Assembly: GCA_041319085.1 (NCBI GenBank)
Contig: CP101033.1
Coordinates: 521,001 to 585,000, forward strand
Origin: Aeromonas veronii
Lineage (GTDB): Bacteria; Pseudomonadota; Gammaproteobacteria; Enterobacterales; Aeromonadaceae
Reading direction: 5' to 3'
Length of the DNA stretch: 64,000 nucleotides
Shown here: piece by piece, positions 26,972 through 37,616 of the stretch
Layout: the number at the start of each line of letters is the position of its first letter
Numbering within the stretch: position 1 is the stretch's first letter
Position numbers and translations under genes: made by a program
Notes under the pieces: generated by a model
What the model saw: the letters and a program-made list of their open reading frames with translations, nothing else
The model's database searches: none
Told to the model about the DNA's origin: nothing

Positions 26972-28190
26972 AACTGTTCGGCAGTGATCATCGCCAGCCG
27001 GGCGCTGAAAATTCCGTCCTTCAGCCGGGTATCGATCTTCCAACCGAGTTTCTCGCAGATGCGCTGGATGATGGTGAGGCCACAGCCGTAGCCGAGGATC
27101 TGATCCGGCGCCGCCGCCGTCGGGTTGCTGATAGTGAGCACCGGGCCGCACAGCTCGATCTCGATATGTCCCTCGGCATAGCTCAGGGCATTTTTCAGCA
27201 GGTTGCCGAGGGCAATGGCGAGCAGGGAGAGGGGGCGTTTACTGCGCTGCTCTCGTCCAGATTAAGCCGGATATCGAGTGCCTCCCGCTGCAACAGTGGG
27301 GCGAGGCGGGCCAGCTCCTGACGGATCAGCGGGGTGACCTGTTGCAGTGGCCGCTCCACCGCCTCCTTGCGGCCCAGCAGCAGGAAGGTCTCGGTGAGCA
27401 GCGCCATCTCGTCGGCGGCGGCGCGGATGCGGGTGGTGGCGCGGGCGGCCGGTGCGGGCAGATCCGTCACCTTGCCGAGCAGGGCCGCCGAGCCCTGGAT
27501 CACCATGTTGGGGGTGCGCAGCTCGTGGCTGGCGAAGCGGCTGAACTCCTGCTCGCGAGCGAACACTGCGCTCACCTCCTGCTTGCCGGCCAGCAGGGCC
27601 AGCTCGATATCCCGCAGCTCCTGCCAGGGGGCGTCGGGTTCGAAATCCGCCTGATCCGGAGTGAGGTGGGCGACCCTCTGTTGCAGCCGTTGCAGCGGCC
27701 CGGTGATATGGCGCACCAACCAGATGCCGAAGCCGAGGCAGGCGAGCAGCAGCGTCAGCCCGATCAGCCGGGTGGCCAGATGCAGCTTGTCCTCGTAGGG
27801 GTCGAGGTAGTCGTCGGCGTCGTCGTTGAACACCAGATAGAGCAGTCCCTCGCCGGAGGGGTGACGGGCCACCAGAAAGTGTTTGTCCTCCTTGCCCAGC
27901 TGGTGCTCGAAAAAGCCGGGGGTCTGGTAGGGCTTCAGCCACTTGGGCAGGCGGCCCGCCTCGGTCCAGTAGCTGGAGAACTGTCTGGGGCTCGGGGCTG
28001 CGGCGGCCGGGCCGAGTCGCAGCCAGTCATCGCTGTAGCGGGTCACTTCGGCTTCCAGCCAGTGGCGCAGGCTCAGCTCCTCCATCTTGTCCTCTGCCAC
28101 CAGCATCAGGCCGGAGAGCAGGATCAGCAGCACCACCCCGGCGCCGCCGAGCGCCATGATCAGGCGGCGGCGCAGGCTCGGCAGGCTCAT
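26947..28190 (-). CDS. Sensor histidine kinase (one frame break)
   Basis: About 414 residues after correction. Membrane segments at about 10-32 and 139-160 flank a periplasmic sensor, then HAMP-like linker, the H-box [10 protein letters not shown] with His 222, an N-box in NLLKNALSY and a G-box [10 protein letters not shown]. One T appears missing in the run 27238-27240. The start overlaps the response-regulator stop (ATGA). The extreme C-terminus PLPLGEG is read from a REP-like repeat. Confidence 0.9.
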
Positions 28191-28854
28191 GCGCTCACCA
28201 GTCGGTAGCCCTGACCGTGCAGGGTCTCCAGCATGGGAGTGGGGAAGGGTTTGTCCAGCGCGTTGCGCAGGGCGTAGATATGGCTGCGCAGGGCATCGGA
28301 GTCGGGCTCCTCATCGCCCCAGACGGTGTCGAGCACCTCCTGACGGCTGACGATGGCGGGGGCGCGGCGGGCCAGCAGGGCGAGGATCCGGACGGGATCT
28401 TGCCGAGCTTGAGGGGCTCACCGGCACGGGTGGCGCGGCCGCTGGCGACATCGACCGTCAGATCGCCAAAGCTGATGGCCCCCACATCGCCGCGCGGGCC
28501 GCGCAGACTGAGGGCTTGCAGCCGCACCTCCAGCTCCTCCATGGCGAACGGCTTGACCAGATAGTCGTCGCCACCGGCCTTGAAGCCCGCCAGCTTGTCC
28601 TCCAGGCTGTCGCGAGCGGTGAGAAACAGCACGGGAGTGGCAATCCCCTGCTCGCGCAGGCGAGCCACCGTGCTGAGGCCATCGAGGCGCGGCATCATCA
28701 CATCCATGATGATGACGTCGAAACGCTGATCCTCCAGCAGTTGCAGCGCCGCCTGCCCGTGATAGGCACAATCGAGGCGGTGACCGGCCAGCTCCAGATA
28801 ATCCATGATGGTTTCCGCCACCTGAGGATTGTCTTCCACTACCAAAATCTTCAT
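28187..28854 (-). CDS. OmpR-family response regulator (one frame break)
   Basis: 222 residues after correction. Receiver domain with acidic pair E7/D8, phospho-acceptor D51, T79 and K101; then a winged-helix DNA-binding domain ending [11 protein letters not shown] missing base near 28392 scrambles the last 75 residues in the raw frame. Overlaps the kinase start by 4 bases. Divergent from two small secreted proteins, which are plausible targets. Confidence 0.92.
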
Positions 28855-28942
28855 GCTTTGCTCTCCTGGTTGGCGAGCGTTTCACGCTCTTTTCACACCG
28901 GATTCGGCATCCTGTTTGCCAGTGTAACCCCGAGGATCCCTG

Positions 28943-29364
28943 ATGAAGAAGTCTCTCTGCGCCCTCCTGCTGTTGATCTTGTTGCCACTTGGCATCGCAC
29001 AGGCGACCGAATTCAAACTGACCGGCCGCACCACCTGGCAGCTTGGCCAGTTGATGGTCAACGGCATGCCGTTCGTGATCGACGACCAGACTCGCTTCAA
29101 GGATTGGCTCAACGAGGATGATCTCGGCGGCACCTGGGTCGAGATGAAGGGGGTGGTGGAGAACGGCGTGCGCTATGTGCGCAAGGTCGAAGCCCTCGAC
29201 GAAGATGACAAGGACGAGATGGATCTGGAGGGGCCGGTCGAAGGGGGCGGATCTGGGGCTACACCACCTCGGACAGCAGTCTGGCGCCGTTCGAAGGGCG
29301 TTGGCTCGAGTTGGAGTGCAAGTTTGACGGCATGCGCCTGAGCCGCTGTCGCGAGGATGACTGA
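28943..29364 (+). CDS. Small periplasmic protein next to the two-component system (frame break)
   Basis: About 140 residues after correction: signal peptide (1-22, MKKSLCALLLLILLPLGIAQA), then a beta-rich domain (FKLTGRTTWQLGQLMVNG..., TWVEMKGVVENGVRYVRKVE) resembling DUF5666-type OB-like domains. The break is in the G run near 29243-29250; the restored C-terminus ends RCREDD. Divergent from the regulator with only 88 bp between, so it may be its target. Confidence 0.72.
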
Positions 29365-29449
29365 ACCACGCCGGTGTGGCTCAGGCGGAAAAATGGTACA
29401 GCCGGGTCCATAGTTAAACCTCGCACGGTTTGACCATGGGCCTTTTGCT

Positions 29450-29922
29450 ATGACACGTACTTCTCTCCTGCTGCTGGCGTTGCCGCTCTGCACCTTGGCC
29501 GCCGATGGCGAGCTCTGGCTGGTGGAACTTGAACACAACGATGGCCTGCGCCTGCAGTTTCAGGGCGCCGAACTCGAGCTGGCAACGCCGCGCTGAGCGG
29601 GGTGGCAGGCAACGATGAGCTCAGACCCGGCATGCGTCTGGCCATCCTCAGCCGCGACGGAGTCGCCGAGCGGATCGGCATAGCCGACGCCATCGCCGGA
29701 TTCTTGCCGACCAGCCAGTGGCGTCGGGCCGAAGCCTCCCTGCTGGCTGTCAAGGGCCGCACTCTGCGGCTGCAGGGGCTCGGTGTGCTGGCCTTCGATG
29801 CAGATACCCGCTGGCTGAACGGCAGCCCGGCCGACCTGCAACCGGGCCGCAAACTGGTGCTGAGCCGGGATGAAGAGGGTCGCCTGACCGAGATCCTGAT
29901 TGCCAATCCGGAAGATGAATAA
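29450..29922 (+). CDS. Second small periplasmic protein (frame break)
   Basis: About 157 residues after correction. Signal peptide MTRTSLLLLALPLCTLA, then a domain with repeated short beta motifs (RPGMRLAILSRDGV, KGRTLRLQGLGVLAFDADTRWLNG, LQPGRKLVLSRDEEGRL), again DUF5666-like. A G appears missing at 29581-29582. About 85 bp after the previous gene. Function unknown. Confidence 0.65.
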
Positions 29923-30273
29923 AAAGCAGCGCTATGGGGCGCAGCTCTGCCGTTTATTGAACGTGGATGCTTTTGAGCGGATCACAAAGCATTGCTGGTT
30001 GCGCTGCTTGTCATGCCGGTATTCGTTGATATCCGCTTCCCTCCTTCCATATCGGCGGGTGAGAGGGGAGGTGTGACACGTATCTCTTGCTTGTTGAGAC
30101 TGGTCGAATGCCCACTGAGCGAATGGAGTGAGATGCATGTTAGAGCCGTGATAAGGGATGACCAAAGAGTCAGGTCACGGAGAGGGCAAAAGGTTAAAAA
30201 AATCCCCAAGCGATGCTTGGGGATTTGTGTATAAGAGCGGCTCTGCAGGAGCCCTTCAGATTAACCGGGAGCG
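29923..30273. other. 350-bp interval with no supported gene
   Basis: Only the terminator at 30200-30226 is clear. The remaining 270 bp hold short frames broken by stops and have lower GC than neighbours. Confidence 0.5.
30200..30226 (-). terminator. Terminator of the purine permease
   Basis: 12-bp stem AAATCCCCAAGC / GCTTGGGGATTT with a 3-base loop; the minus strand continues with a 7-T run. Confidence 0.9.
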
Positions 30274-31629
30274 TTAGATGGCCCAGCCACCGGCATAGAA
30301 GATCACTAGCGCCAGGGCGATGATGACGGTGCCGATGTTCAGCTTCTTCCACTCGGCAGCAAAGATGCGACCAACGACCAGCGCCACGAAGCCCAGCATG
30401 ATGCCGGTCACGATATTGCAGGTCAGTACGATGAAGACGGCGCACAGCATGCCGGCGAGGGCATCGACCGAGTCGCTGAAGTCCAGCTTGGTGACGTTGC
30501 CCAGCATCAGCAGACCGACGTACATCAGGGCCGGTGCGGTGGCGTAGGCCGGTACCAGATAGCTCAGCGGGGAGAGGAAGATCATCAGCAGGAACAACAC
30601 GCCGACCAGCGTCGCGGTCAGGCCGGTCTTGCCACCGGCTGCGGTGCCTGCGGCAGATTCGATGTATACGGCAGCCGGAGCACCGCCCACCACGCCAGCG
30701 ACCATGCTGCTGACGGAGTCGGCAGTCAGAGCCTTGCCGCCGCTGATGATGTGGCCACGTTCGTTGATGAGGCCCGCCTGACCGGCCACGGCACGGATGG
30801 TACCGGTGGCGTCAAACACGGCGGTCATCACCAGCGCCAGCACGGTCGGAATGACCACCGGATTGAGGGCGCCCAGCAGATCCATGCTGCCTAACAGCGA
30901 ACCTTTTTCACCACTCAGGCTCGGCATGGCGAAGAAGCCTTGCCAGGTCACTTTCGGGTCGAAGATCAGGCCAAGGATGGAGATGGCGATAATCACCATC
31001 AGGATACCCCCGGCACCTTGCGACGCTCCAGACCGAAGATGGCGGCCAGACCCAGCACCGTCATGATGACCGGGAAAGAGGTCACTTCACCCAGTTGAAC
31101 CGGCAGACCGGCTCCTTCGTTCTTGATCACCATGCCAACGCCGTTGGTGGCGATCAGCAGCAGGAACAGGCCGATACCTATGCCGGTGCCGTGGGCAATG
31201 CCGGAGGAGGTTATCCAGGATCCACTGGCGCACGCCGGTGATGCTGATCAGGGTGAACAGCACACCCATCAGGAAGATGGCGCCCAGCGCGACCGGAATG
31301 CTCAGTCCCTGACCCAGTACCAGACTGAACGCGGTAAAGGCGGTGAGGGAGATGGCACAACCGATGGCCATCGGCAGCTTGGCCCACAGACCCATCAGCA
31401 GGGAGCCGAAGGCGGCGATCAAGCAGGTCGCCACGAAGACAGGGCCCTGCTCAAAACCGGCGGCACCCAGCATGTTCGGCACCACTATGATGCTGTAGAC
31501 CATGGCCAGGAAGGTGGTCAAACCGGCCAGCAGCTCCTGGCGCACACTACTGCCGCGCGCAGAAATGGAAAAATAAGAGTCCAAAAAGCCGCCGTTCCCT
31601 GATTGGGCGGCCATATCTTGCTTTGCCAT
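30274..31629 (-). CDS. NCS2/AzgA-type purine permease (two frame breaks)
   Basis: About 452 residues after correction. It starts [27 protein letters not shown] and has [15 protein letters not shown] and the conserved [13 protein letters not shown] / TAAGGKTGL stretches of adenine-guanine-hypoxanthine permeases, with about 12 membrane segments. Breaks lie near 31201-31210 and in the C run 31007-31011. A consensus PurR operator lies 20 bp upstream, which fits purine uptake. Confidence 0.9.
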
Positions 31630-31649
31630 AACTTATCCTGAAAGTGTGA

Positions 31650-31665
31650 AGGAAATCGTTTGCTT
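31650..31665 (-). promoter_or_regulatory. PurR operator
   Basis: The minus strand reads AAGCAAACGATTTCCT, a full match to the PurR consensus ANGCAANCGNTTNCNT. It sits 20 bp upstream of the permease start, a position expected to block transcription when purines are plentiful. Confidence 0.75.
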
Positions 31666-31846
31666 TTGTGGCGCGCAAAATAGCAAGAATTCGTGGCAAA
31701 TACAGCGGATAACCTGACTTTTTTGTCAACATTTTACATTTTGGTTCCATTTGGGTTGTTTTTAGGGCTCAAGCGGTGAGTGCGTGTCAGGCTGGGAGCA
31801 CACGGTTGGGGGAGAGGAGATCAGTGAGAAAAAAGCGGGGAACAAC

Positions 31847-31872
31847 AAAAAACCCGCCTAGGCGGGTTTTTT
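31847..31872 (-). terminator. Terminator of the cold-shock gene
   Basis: AAAAAACCCGCC-TA-GGCGGGTTTTTT, T-rich on both strands; about 60 bases after the cold-shock stop. Confidence 0.88.
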
Positions 31873-31931
31873 AATTCTTGCAGAGCTGTCAGCAGTTGGC
31901 GTGAGCCATCAGCAGCATGCTCAGGCTTGAA

Positions 31932-32144
31932 TTACAGACCAACTACGTTGGCAGCAGCCGGGCCTTTCTGGCCTTGCTCGATGGTGAACTCAACGCGCTG
32001 ACCTTCGTCCAGGGTTTTGAAGCTGGTGGACTGGATAGCGGAGAAGTGTACGAACACGTCTTTGCTGCCGTCAGCCGGGGAGATGAAACCAAAACCTTTC
32101 TCAGCGTTGAAGAACTTAACGGTACCAGTCATTTTGTTAGACAT
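31932..32144 (-). CDS. CspA-family cold-shock protein
   Basis: 70 residues, a single cold-shock OB domain with RNP1 KGFGFIS and RNP2 VFVHFSAI; binds single-stranded RNA/DNA as a chaperone. An AAGGAAATT ribosome-binding site precedes the ATG. The upstream region is AT-rich with no gene for hundreds of bases, consistent with the long leader of csp mRNAs, but the exact family member (CspA, CspC, CspE type) cannot be set. Confidence 0.95.
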   Translation of the reverse strand: MSNKMTGTVKFFNAEKGFGFISPADGSKDVFVHFSAIQSTSFKTLDEGQRVEFTIEQGQKGPAAANVVGL

Positions 32145-32923
32145 AATAATTTCCTTAAATAGTGTTGAAATGCCATTTGCATGGCAAGTTGTGATTTTTC
32201 GTCAGCAATACGTATGGGGAGCACTAAAGAAGGAGAATTATTTGATAAGAATTATCCGAGGATAACGCTTATGCTAATCACTGCTTTACTAAAATGACTG
32301 CCTAACATAATCAGGTCTGAACTGCCGAACTATCGAGAACGATTAAAACACGCTCTCATTTTTAAAGCAAACTTTATCTCGATATTAATGTTTTGTAACA
32401 GCCGGACATCTCATTTTTTTATAGTAAACATGATGTATTTCAACTGTATAGCAAAAACCACTCAGGCAAGTTCGTGAACGACTTTTGACCAAGATAAACA
32501 GGTTTGCCCCTGCGCTCCAGCTGTGATTTTCTGCTCTATTTCAGACATAGCTTTATTTCTGTTGATGCTTTTTTCGCTCAGTTTTTTCAATGATAATCCC
32601 GACCCTCTCCAGCAGGCCAAGATTTACTTGGCAACTCCAATACCAGTAAGACGCGAACCTATTCGTTCTTCCGGCAAGGTGTTATTTACTATCAGCGTCA
32701 GCTCAAGATGAAGGAAGCCTACGCGATCTTGCTGATGGCGACGTTTACCTAGTACCTGAAGCTACACCGGTTATACATAAGCACAAAATGGACCGTATTG
32801 AGTCTCAATAAGTGAGCAGAACAGTAAGCTTTAACTGCCGAACTGTTATCCATATTCTAAGTTTTGAATTTTCAATCATAAAAATGCTTAACTGACTGGC
32901 ATTAGGCTCTCGGCAGCCCTTTT
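32145..32923. other. 780-bp AT-rich interval upstream of the cold-shock gene
   Basis: The GC content is far below the rest of the window. The 150 or so bases next to the cold-shock gene probably encode its 5' leader. The part at 32500-32820 has only short frames (for example a 62-codon one at 32523-32711 with a hydrophobic start) that I cannot support as genes; it may be a decayed insertion. Confidence 0.5.
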
Positions 32924-34204
32924 TTAATGTTGTGAGTCAGGAGCTGCCAGGTAAGAAGCCGGCATGATCCGCGCAATTTTTACCATGTTGTTCTCTACTT
33001 CGAGAATTTCGATAGGATAACCTGCCAGCCGAAGCCCGATGTTGGGCTGGGGGATCTCCTCCAGGTATTCGAGTATCAGACCGTTGAGGGTGCGTGGGCC
33101 ATCGATGGGCAGGTGCCAGTTCATCTCCTTGTTCAGCTCGCGCACGCTGGCTGAGCCTTCCACCAGAAACGTGCCGTCCGGCTGGGGATGGATTTCATCG
33201 CTCGGCGCTGGCGTCATGGAGGTGGTGAAGTCGCCCACGATCTCTTCCAGAATGTCGTCCAGGGTGATCAAGCCCTGAATGTCGCCGTATTCATCGACGA
33301 TCAGGCCGATCCGCTCCTTATTGCGCTGAAATTTGGCCAGTTGCACGTTGAGCGGGGTCCCTTCCGGAATGAAGTAGATCTCGTCCACTTCCCGCAACAG
33401 ACTCGATTTGTTGAACAGATCCTTGGCTACCAGCCGCAGGGCATCACGAGCGTGTAAAAAGCCAACAACATCGTCGATATTGTCGCGATAGAGCAGGATC
33501 TTGGTGTGGGCGCAGTGGGCCAGCTGGCGCTGGATGCTCTTCCAGTCATCGTTGATGTCGATGGCGTAGATATCGCTGCGCGGCACCATGATGTCTTCGA
33601 CCAGCATCTTGTCGAGATCCAGAATGCTCAGCAGCATCTCCTGATGACGCTGGGGGATCAGGTTGCCCGCCTCGTTGACGATGGTGCGCAGCTCCTCGGT
33701 GTTGAGGGAGTCATCCTTATTGGGGTTGATCTTCAGCATCTTGAGCAGGCCGCTGGTGATGCCGTTGATCAGCCAGACCAACGGTGAGAGTGGCACCATC
33801 AGCCCCTTGAGGATCCAGGAGGCGGGATAGGCGATCTTCTCCGGGAACATGGCGGCCAGGGTCTTTGGGGTCACTTCACCGAATACCAGTACTACCAGTG
33901 TCAGGCCGAAGGTGGCGATGGCGACCCCGAGATCACCAAACAGCCGGATACAGACGATGGTGGCGATGGCGGAGGCGAGGATATTGACCAGATTGTTGCC
34001 GATCAGGATCAGTCCCAGCAGGCGATCGGGGCGGGCGAGCAGTTGCTCGACGCGACGTGCGGCTTTGTGTTTGGTCTGGGCCAGATGCCGCAGTTTGTAG
34101 CGGTTGATGGACATCAGGCCGGTTTCAGAACTGGAGAAGAAGGCGGAAAGAAGGATCAAGATAACGAGAACAATCAGTAATGTGCTCGTTGAGATGCTGT
34201 CCAA
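32924..34204 (-). CDS. CorB/YfjD-like CNNM transporter-family protein
   Basis: 426 residues. DUF21/CNNM membrane domain (1-190, SAFFSSSETGLMSINRYKLRHL), a CBS pair (VPRSDIYAIDIND..., DEYGDIQGLITLDDILEEIVGD) and a C-terminal CorC/HlyC domain (DGPRTLNGLILEYLEEIP). Family members are implicated in Mg2+ efflux or homeostasis. Order corB-ypjD-ffh matches E. coli yfjD-ypjD-ffh. Confidence 0.92.
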   Translation of the reverse strand: MDSISTSTLLIVLVILILLSAFFSSSETGLMSINRYKLRHLAQTKHKAARRVEQLLARPDRLLGLILIGNNLVNILASAIATIVCIRLFGDLGVAIATFGLTLVVLVFGEVTPKTLAAMFPEKIAYPASWILKGLMVPLSPLVWLINGITSGLLKMLKINPNKDDSLNTEELRTIVNEAGNLIPQRHQEMLLSILDLDKMLVEDIMVPRSDIYAIDINDDWKSIQRQLAHCAHTKILLYRDNIDDVVGFLHARDALRLVAKDLFNKSSLLREVDEIYFIPEGTPLNVQLAKFQRNKERIGLIVDEYGDIQGLITLDDILEEIVGDFTTSMTPAPSDEIHPQPDGTFLVEGSASVRELNKEMNWHLPIDGPRTLNGLILEYLEEIPQPNIGLRLAGYPIEILEVENNMVKIARIMPASYLAAPDSQH

Positions 34205-34244
34205 AAAGGGCTCCTGTTGGATGGTATGGCTAAAAGTATCGGTG

Positions 34245-35033
34245 TCAGCTCAACAGCACTTCTTTGACGAAGCGGCTGCCAAAGTAGGCAAGGGTCAGGA
34301 TGACGCTGCCAATCAGACTTAGCGTGATGACTTTGCGACCGCGCCAGCCATAGGTGTGATGGCCCCACAGCAGCAGCACGTAGACACACCATGCCAGGAT
34401 GGAGAGCACCGCCTTGTGGGATTTGCCTTGGGCGAACATGTCTTCGAGGAAGAAGAGGCCGGAGGCGATGGAGAGGGTCAGCAGCAGCACCCCCGCAGAG
34501 ATCAGCTGGAACAGCCGTTTCTCCACCGTCATTAGTGGCGGCATGGCTGGCAGGTTACTGATTTTTCTCGATTTAAGTTGTTTGTCCAGACAGGCAAGCT
34601 GCAACGCAAACAGGCAGGCGATCATCAATACCGAGTAGGCCATCAGGGCGAGGCCGATATGCAGCAACAGTTGGGGATGGGCCTCCAGATGAGTGATATA
34701 GTGTCCCGGGATCAAGGCGCTGGCCGCCAGCAGCAGGGCCGAGAAGCTGTAGACCACCGGTAGCAGGATCCAGCCGTTGAAGCGGCGAGTTACGCAAGTC
34801 ATGAAGCAACTGATAATAAGGCTGACCAGCGAGGCAACGTTGAGCATGCTCAGGTTCTGGCCGGAACTCTGCAATACCTCTGAACAGAGGACGCTGGCAT
34901 GGGTGATCAGGGCCAATCCGATACAGGCAAACAGGGAGCGCTGTCCCACCGGCTTGGCGCTCAGTAACAGATGCAGTGAGGCGATGATGGCCAGCAGATA
35001 AAACGCCAGGGCCAGAACAGAGATTACGATCAT
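34245..35033 (-). CDS. ypjD: YpjD-type inner-membrane protein (cytochrome c assembly family)
   Basis: 262 residues with about eight membrane segments, CcsA/HemX-like family with the conserved LLHIGLALMAYSVLMIACLFALQL stretch. The start at 35033 (MIVISVLALAFYL) is preferred over an upstream ATG at 35129 that would precede a non-hydrophobic, arginine-containing lead. Divergent from ffh with about 200 bp between. Confidence 0.9.
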   Translation of the reverse strand: MIVISVLALAFYLLAIIASLHLLLSAKPVGQRSLFACIGLALITHASVLCSEVLQSSGQNLSMLNVASLVSLIISCFMTCVTRRFNGWILLPVVYSFSALLLAASALIPGHYITHLEAHPQLLLHIGLALMAYSVLMIACLFALQLACLDKQLKSRKISNLPAMPPLMTVEKRLFQLISAGVLLLTLSIASGLFFLEDMFAQGKSHKAVLSILAWCVYVLLLWGHHTYGWRGRKVITLSLIGSVILTLAYFGSRFVKEVLLS

Positions 35034-35193
35034 AACCAGGTCGTTGTTGCATAAGCTTTTGAGGGTAAGAGGGGCAGTATACCTTGCACGAGAAGTGCTC
35101 GCCAGTTGTGCAACGGCCGATCTGCCCATATATAGGGAGAAGGTCCCTGCTGCTACGGTGCGGTGAATAATCGTCCTCGCGCCCGCTCTGGGT

Positions 35194-35199
35194 TATAAT
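35194..35199 (+). promoter_or_regulatory. Probable -10 element of ffh
   Basis: Perfect TATAAT 37 bp before the ffh ATG; the -35 region (around 35171) is poor. Confidence 0.5.
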
Positions 35200-35235
35200 G
35201 CCCCCAATTTATTACGCCAAGAACCGGAATCCGTC

Positions 35236-36610
35236 ATGTTTGAGAATTTGACTGAACGACTCTCGCGCACCTTGCGCAATGTCAGTGGCCGTGGTCGCCT
35301 GACCGAAGACAATATCAAGGAAACCCTGCGCGAAGTCCGCATGGCGCTGCTCGAGGCGGATGTCGCCCTGCCAGTCGTGCGTGATTTCGTGGCGCGTGTC
35401 AAAGAGCGCGCAGTCGGGCAGGAAGTGGCAAAATCTCTGAGCCCGGGTCAGGCATTCATCAAGATTGTGCACGGTGAACTGGTCACCGTGATGGGTGAGG
35501 CCAACGAACAGCTCAACCTGGCTGCCCAGCCGCCCGCCATCATCCTGATGGCCGGTCTGCAGGGGCCGGTAAGACCACCACGGTTGGCAAACTGGCCAAG
35601 CTGCTCAAAGAGCGCAGCAAGAAGAAGGTGCTGGTGGTCAGTGCCGACGTCTATCGCCCTGCGGCGATCAAGCAACTGGAGACCCTGGCCAGCGACATCG
35701 GCGTCGACTTCTTCCCGAGCGATGCCAGCCAGAAGCCGGTCGATATCGCCACCGCTGCCATCGATCAGGCGCGCAAGAAATTCTATGACGTGGTGATCGT
35801 CGATACCGCCGGTCGTCTGCACGTCGATAGTGAGATGATGGCCGAGATCCAGGATCTGCATGCCACCATCAAGCCGGTCGAGACCCTGTTCGTGGTCGAT
35901 GCCATGACCGGTCAGGATGCCGCCAACACCGCCAAGGCGTTCAACGAAGCGCTGCCGCTCACCGGCGTGATCCTCACCAAGGCGGACGGTGATGCGCGCG
36001 GTGGTGCCGCGCTGTCTGTGCGCCACATTACCGGCAAGCCGGTGAAGTTTATCGGTATGGGCGAAAAGACCGATGCGCTGGAGCCGTTCCACCCGGATCG
36101 CCTCGCTTCCCGCATCCTCGGTATGGGCGATGTGCTCTCTCTTATCGAAGAGGTCGAGCGTAACGTCGATAAAGAGAAAGCGGCCAAGCTGGCCAGCAAG
36201 GTCAAGAGCGGCAAAGGCTTCGATCTGGAAGATTTCCGCGAGCAGTTGGCTCAGATGCGCAACATGGGCGGCATGATGGGGATGCTCGACAAGCTGCCCG
36301 GCATGTCCGGTTTGCCGGATAATGTGAAAGATCAGATGGATGACAAGCTCACCGTACGGATGGAGGCCATCATCAGCTCCATGACGCCCAAGGAGCGTGC
36401 CCATCCCGATCTCATCAAGGGTTCCCGCAAACGCCGTATCGCCGCAGGCTCCGGCATGCAGGTGCAGGACGTGAACAAGCTGCTCAAGCAGTTCACCGAG
36501 ATGCAGCGCATGATGAAGAAAATGTCCGGCAAGGGCGGTATGCGCAAGATGATGAGTCAGATGAAGAACATGATGCCCCCGGTTTCGGTGGCGGCCGCGG
36601 CCCGTTCTGA
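35236..36610 (+). CDS. ffh: Signal recognition particle GTPase Ffh (two frame breaks)
   Basis: 458 residues after correction (E. coli 453). N domain MFENLTERLSRTLRNVSGRGRLTEDNIKE; the G domain with P-loop GLQGAGKTTT is broken in the G run 35562-35565; DTAGRLH, TKADGDARGG; M domain rich in Met ending MKNMMPPGFGGGRGPF after a second break at 36581. Essential for membrane protein targeting, so double inactivation is not credible. Confidence 0.96.
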
Positions 36611-36628
36611 CTCGGCCCGCGTGTTGAT

Positions 36629-36655
36629 GGGGGTCTGCAGCTGCAGGCCCCTTTT
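36629..36655 (+). terminator. Terminator after ffh
   Basis: GGGG-TCTGCAG / CTGCAGG-CCCC stem followed by CTTTTC. Confidence 0.75.
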
Positions 36656-36689
36656 CATTGCGGCTCTGCGCAAAAAATGGCTGGCTTGG

Positions 36690-36717
36690 TTGCAATTATT
36701 ACGAATCCAAGTAGAAT
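36690..36717 (+). promoter_or_regulatory. Probable promoter of the rpsP operon
   Basis: TTGCAA (36690-36695), 16-bp spacer, TAGAAT (36712-36717), about 65 bp before the rpsP start. Confidence 0.5.
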
Positions 36718-36787
36718 TACGCGGCTTATTTTAAGCTAGGGTCCGCGTGTTTGCGGGCCTTGTTCATTAGATGTTAATGAGGACGAT

Positions 36788-37036
36788 ATGGTAACCATTC
36801 GTTTACAACGTGGTGGCGCGAAAAAGCGTCCGTTCTACCAGGTAGTAGTTTCTGACAGCCGTTGCGCCCGTGACGGTCGCTTCATCGAGCGCGTTGGTTT
36901 CTTCAACCCGGTTGCTGCTGGTTCTGCTGAAAAGCTGAACCTGGACCTGGCTCGTATCGAGCATTGGGTTGCTACTGGTGCCGCTGTTTCTGACCGCGTT
37001 GCCAAGCTGATCAAAGACGCTAAAAAAGCTGCTTAA
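36788..37036 (+). CDS. rpsP: Ribosomal protein bS16
   Basis: 82 residues; [25 protein letters not shown] is the bS16 signature. First gene of the rpsP-rimM-trmD-rplS operon, 24 bases before rimM. Confidence 0.98.
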   Translation: MVTIRLQRGGAKKRPFYQVVVSDSRCARDGRFIERVGFFNPVAAGSAEKLNLDLARIEHWVATGAAVSDRVAKLIKDAKKAA

Positions 37037-37060
37037 TCAGCTAAACGGTAAGGAGTTAAG

Positions 37061-37582
37061 GTGGAAAAACCTGTAGTTCTGGGCACCCTGGGTACCGTTT
37101 ATGGCATCAAGGGCTGGCTTAAAGTGAACTCCTTCACCGATGTTGCCGAAGCGATTTTCGATTACAACCCCTGGCTGATCAATCAGAACGGGGTGTGGCG
37201 TGAACTCAAGGTCTCGGCCTGGAAGCGTCACAACAAGGGTCTGATCTGCAAACTCGATGGTATCGATGTGCGCGAAGATGCCCTGGCATTGACCAATGTC
37301 GAGATTGGTGTACCCGCCGATCTGTTGCCTGCGTTGCCGGAAGGTGAGTTCTATTGGCGTGACCTGATTGGTTGCTCCGTGGTGACCACCAAGGGATACG
37401 ACTTGGGCAAGGTGACCGAATTGATGGAAACCGGCTCCAACGATGTGTTGGTGGTTGAGGCCAATGTAAAAGATGCCTTTGGTGCAAAGGAGCGGTTGAT
37501 TCCGTTCCTGGAAGAGCAGGTGATCAAGCATATTGATCTGACTGCTCGAACAATCGAAGTTGATTGGGATCCTGGTTTCTAG
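37061..37582 (+). CDS. rimM: Ribosome maturation factor RimM
   Basis: 173 residues. N-terminal RimM domain ([17 protein letters not shown]) and C-terminal PRC-barrel ([11 protein letters not shown]...[12 protein letters not shown]). Assists 30S head assembly through uS19. Starts with GTG after an AAGGAG motif. Confidence 0.97.
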   Translation: MEKPVVLGTLGTVYGIKGWLKVNSFTDVAEAIFDYNPWLINQNGVWRELKVSAWKRHNKGLICKLDGIDVREDALALTNVEIGVPADLLPALPEGEFYWRDLIGCSVVTTKGYDLGKVTELMETGSNDVLVVEANVKDAFGAKERLIPFLEEQVIKHIDLTARTIEVDWDPGF

Positions 37583-37616
37583 TTTCCCGCGCTAACACGG
37601 GTGCCGGAGGTTTCTT

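Noticed and set aside
32523..32711. A 62-codon gene in the low-GC interval
   Set aside because: No ribosome-binding site, no recognisable family, and it lies among broken frames; insufficient support.
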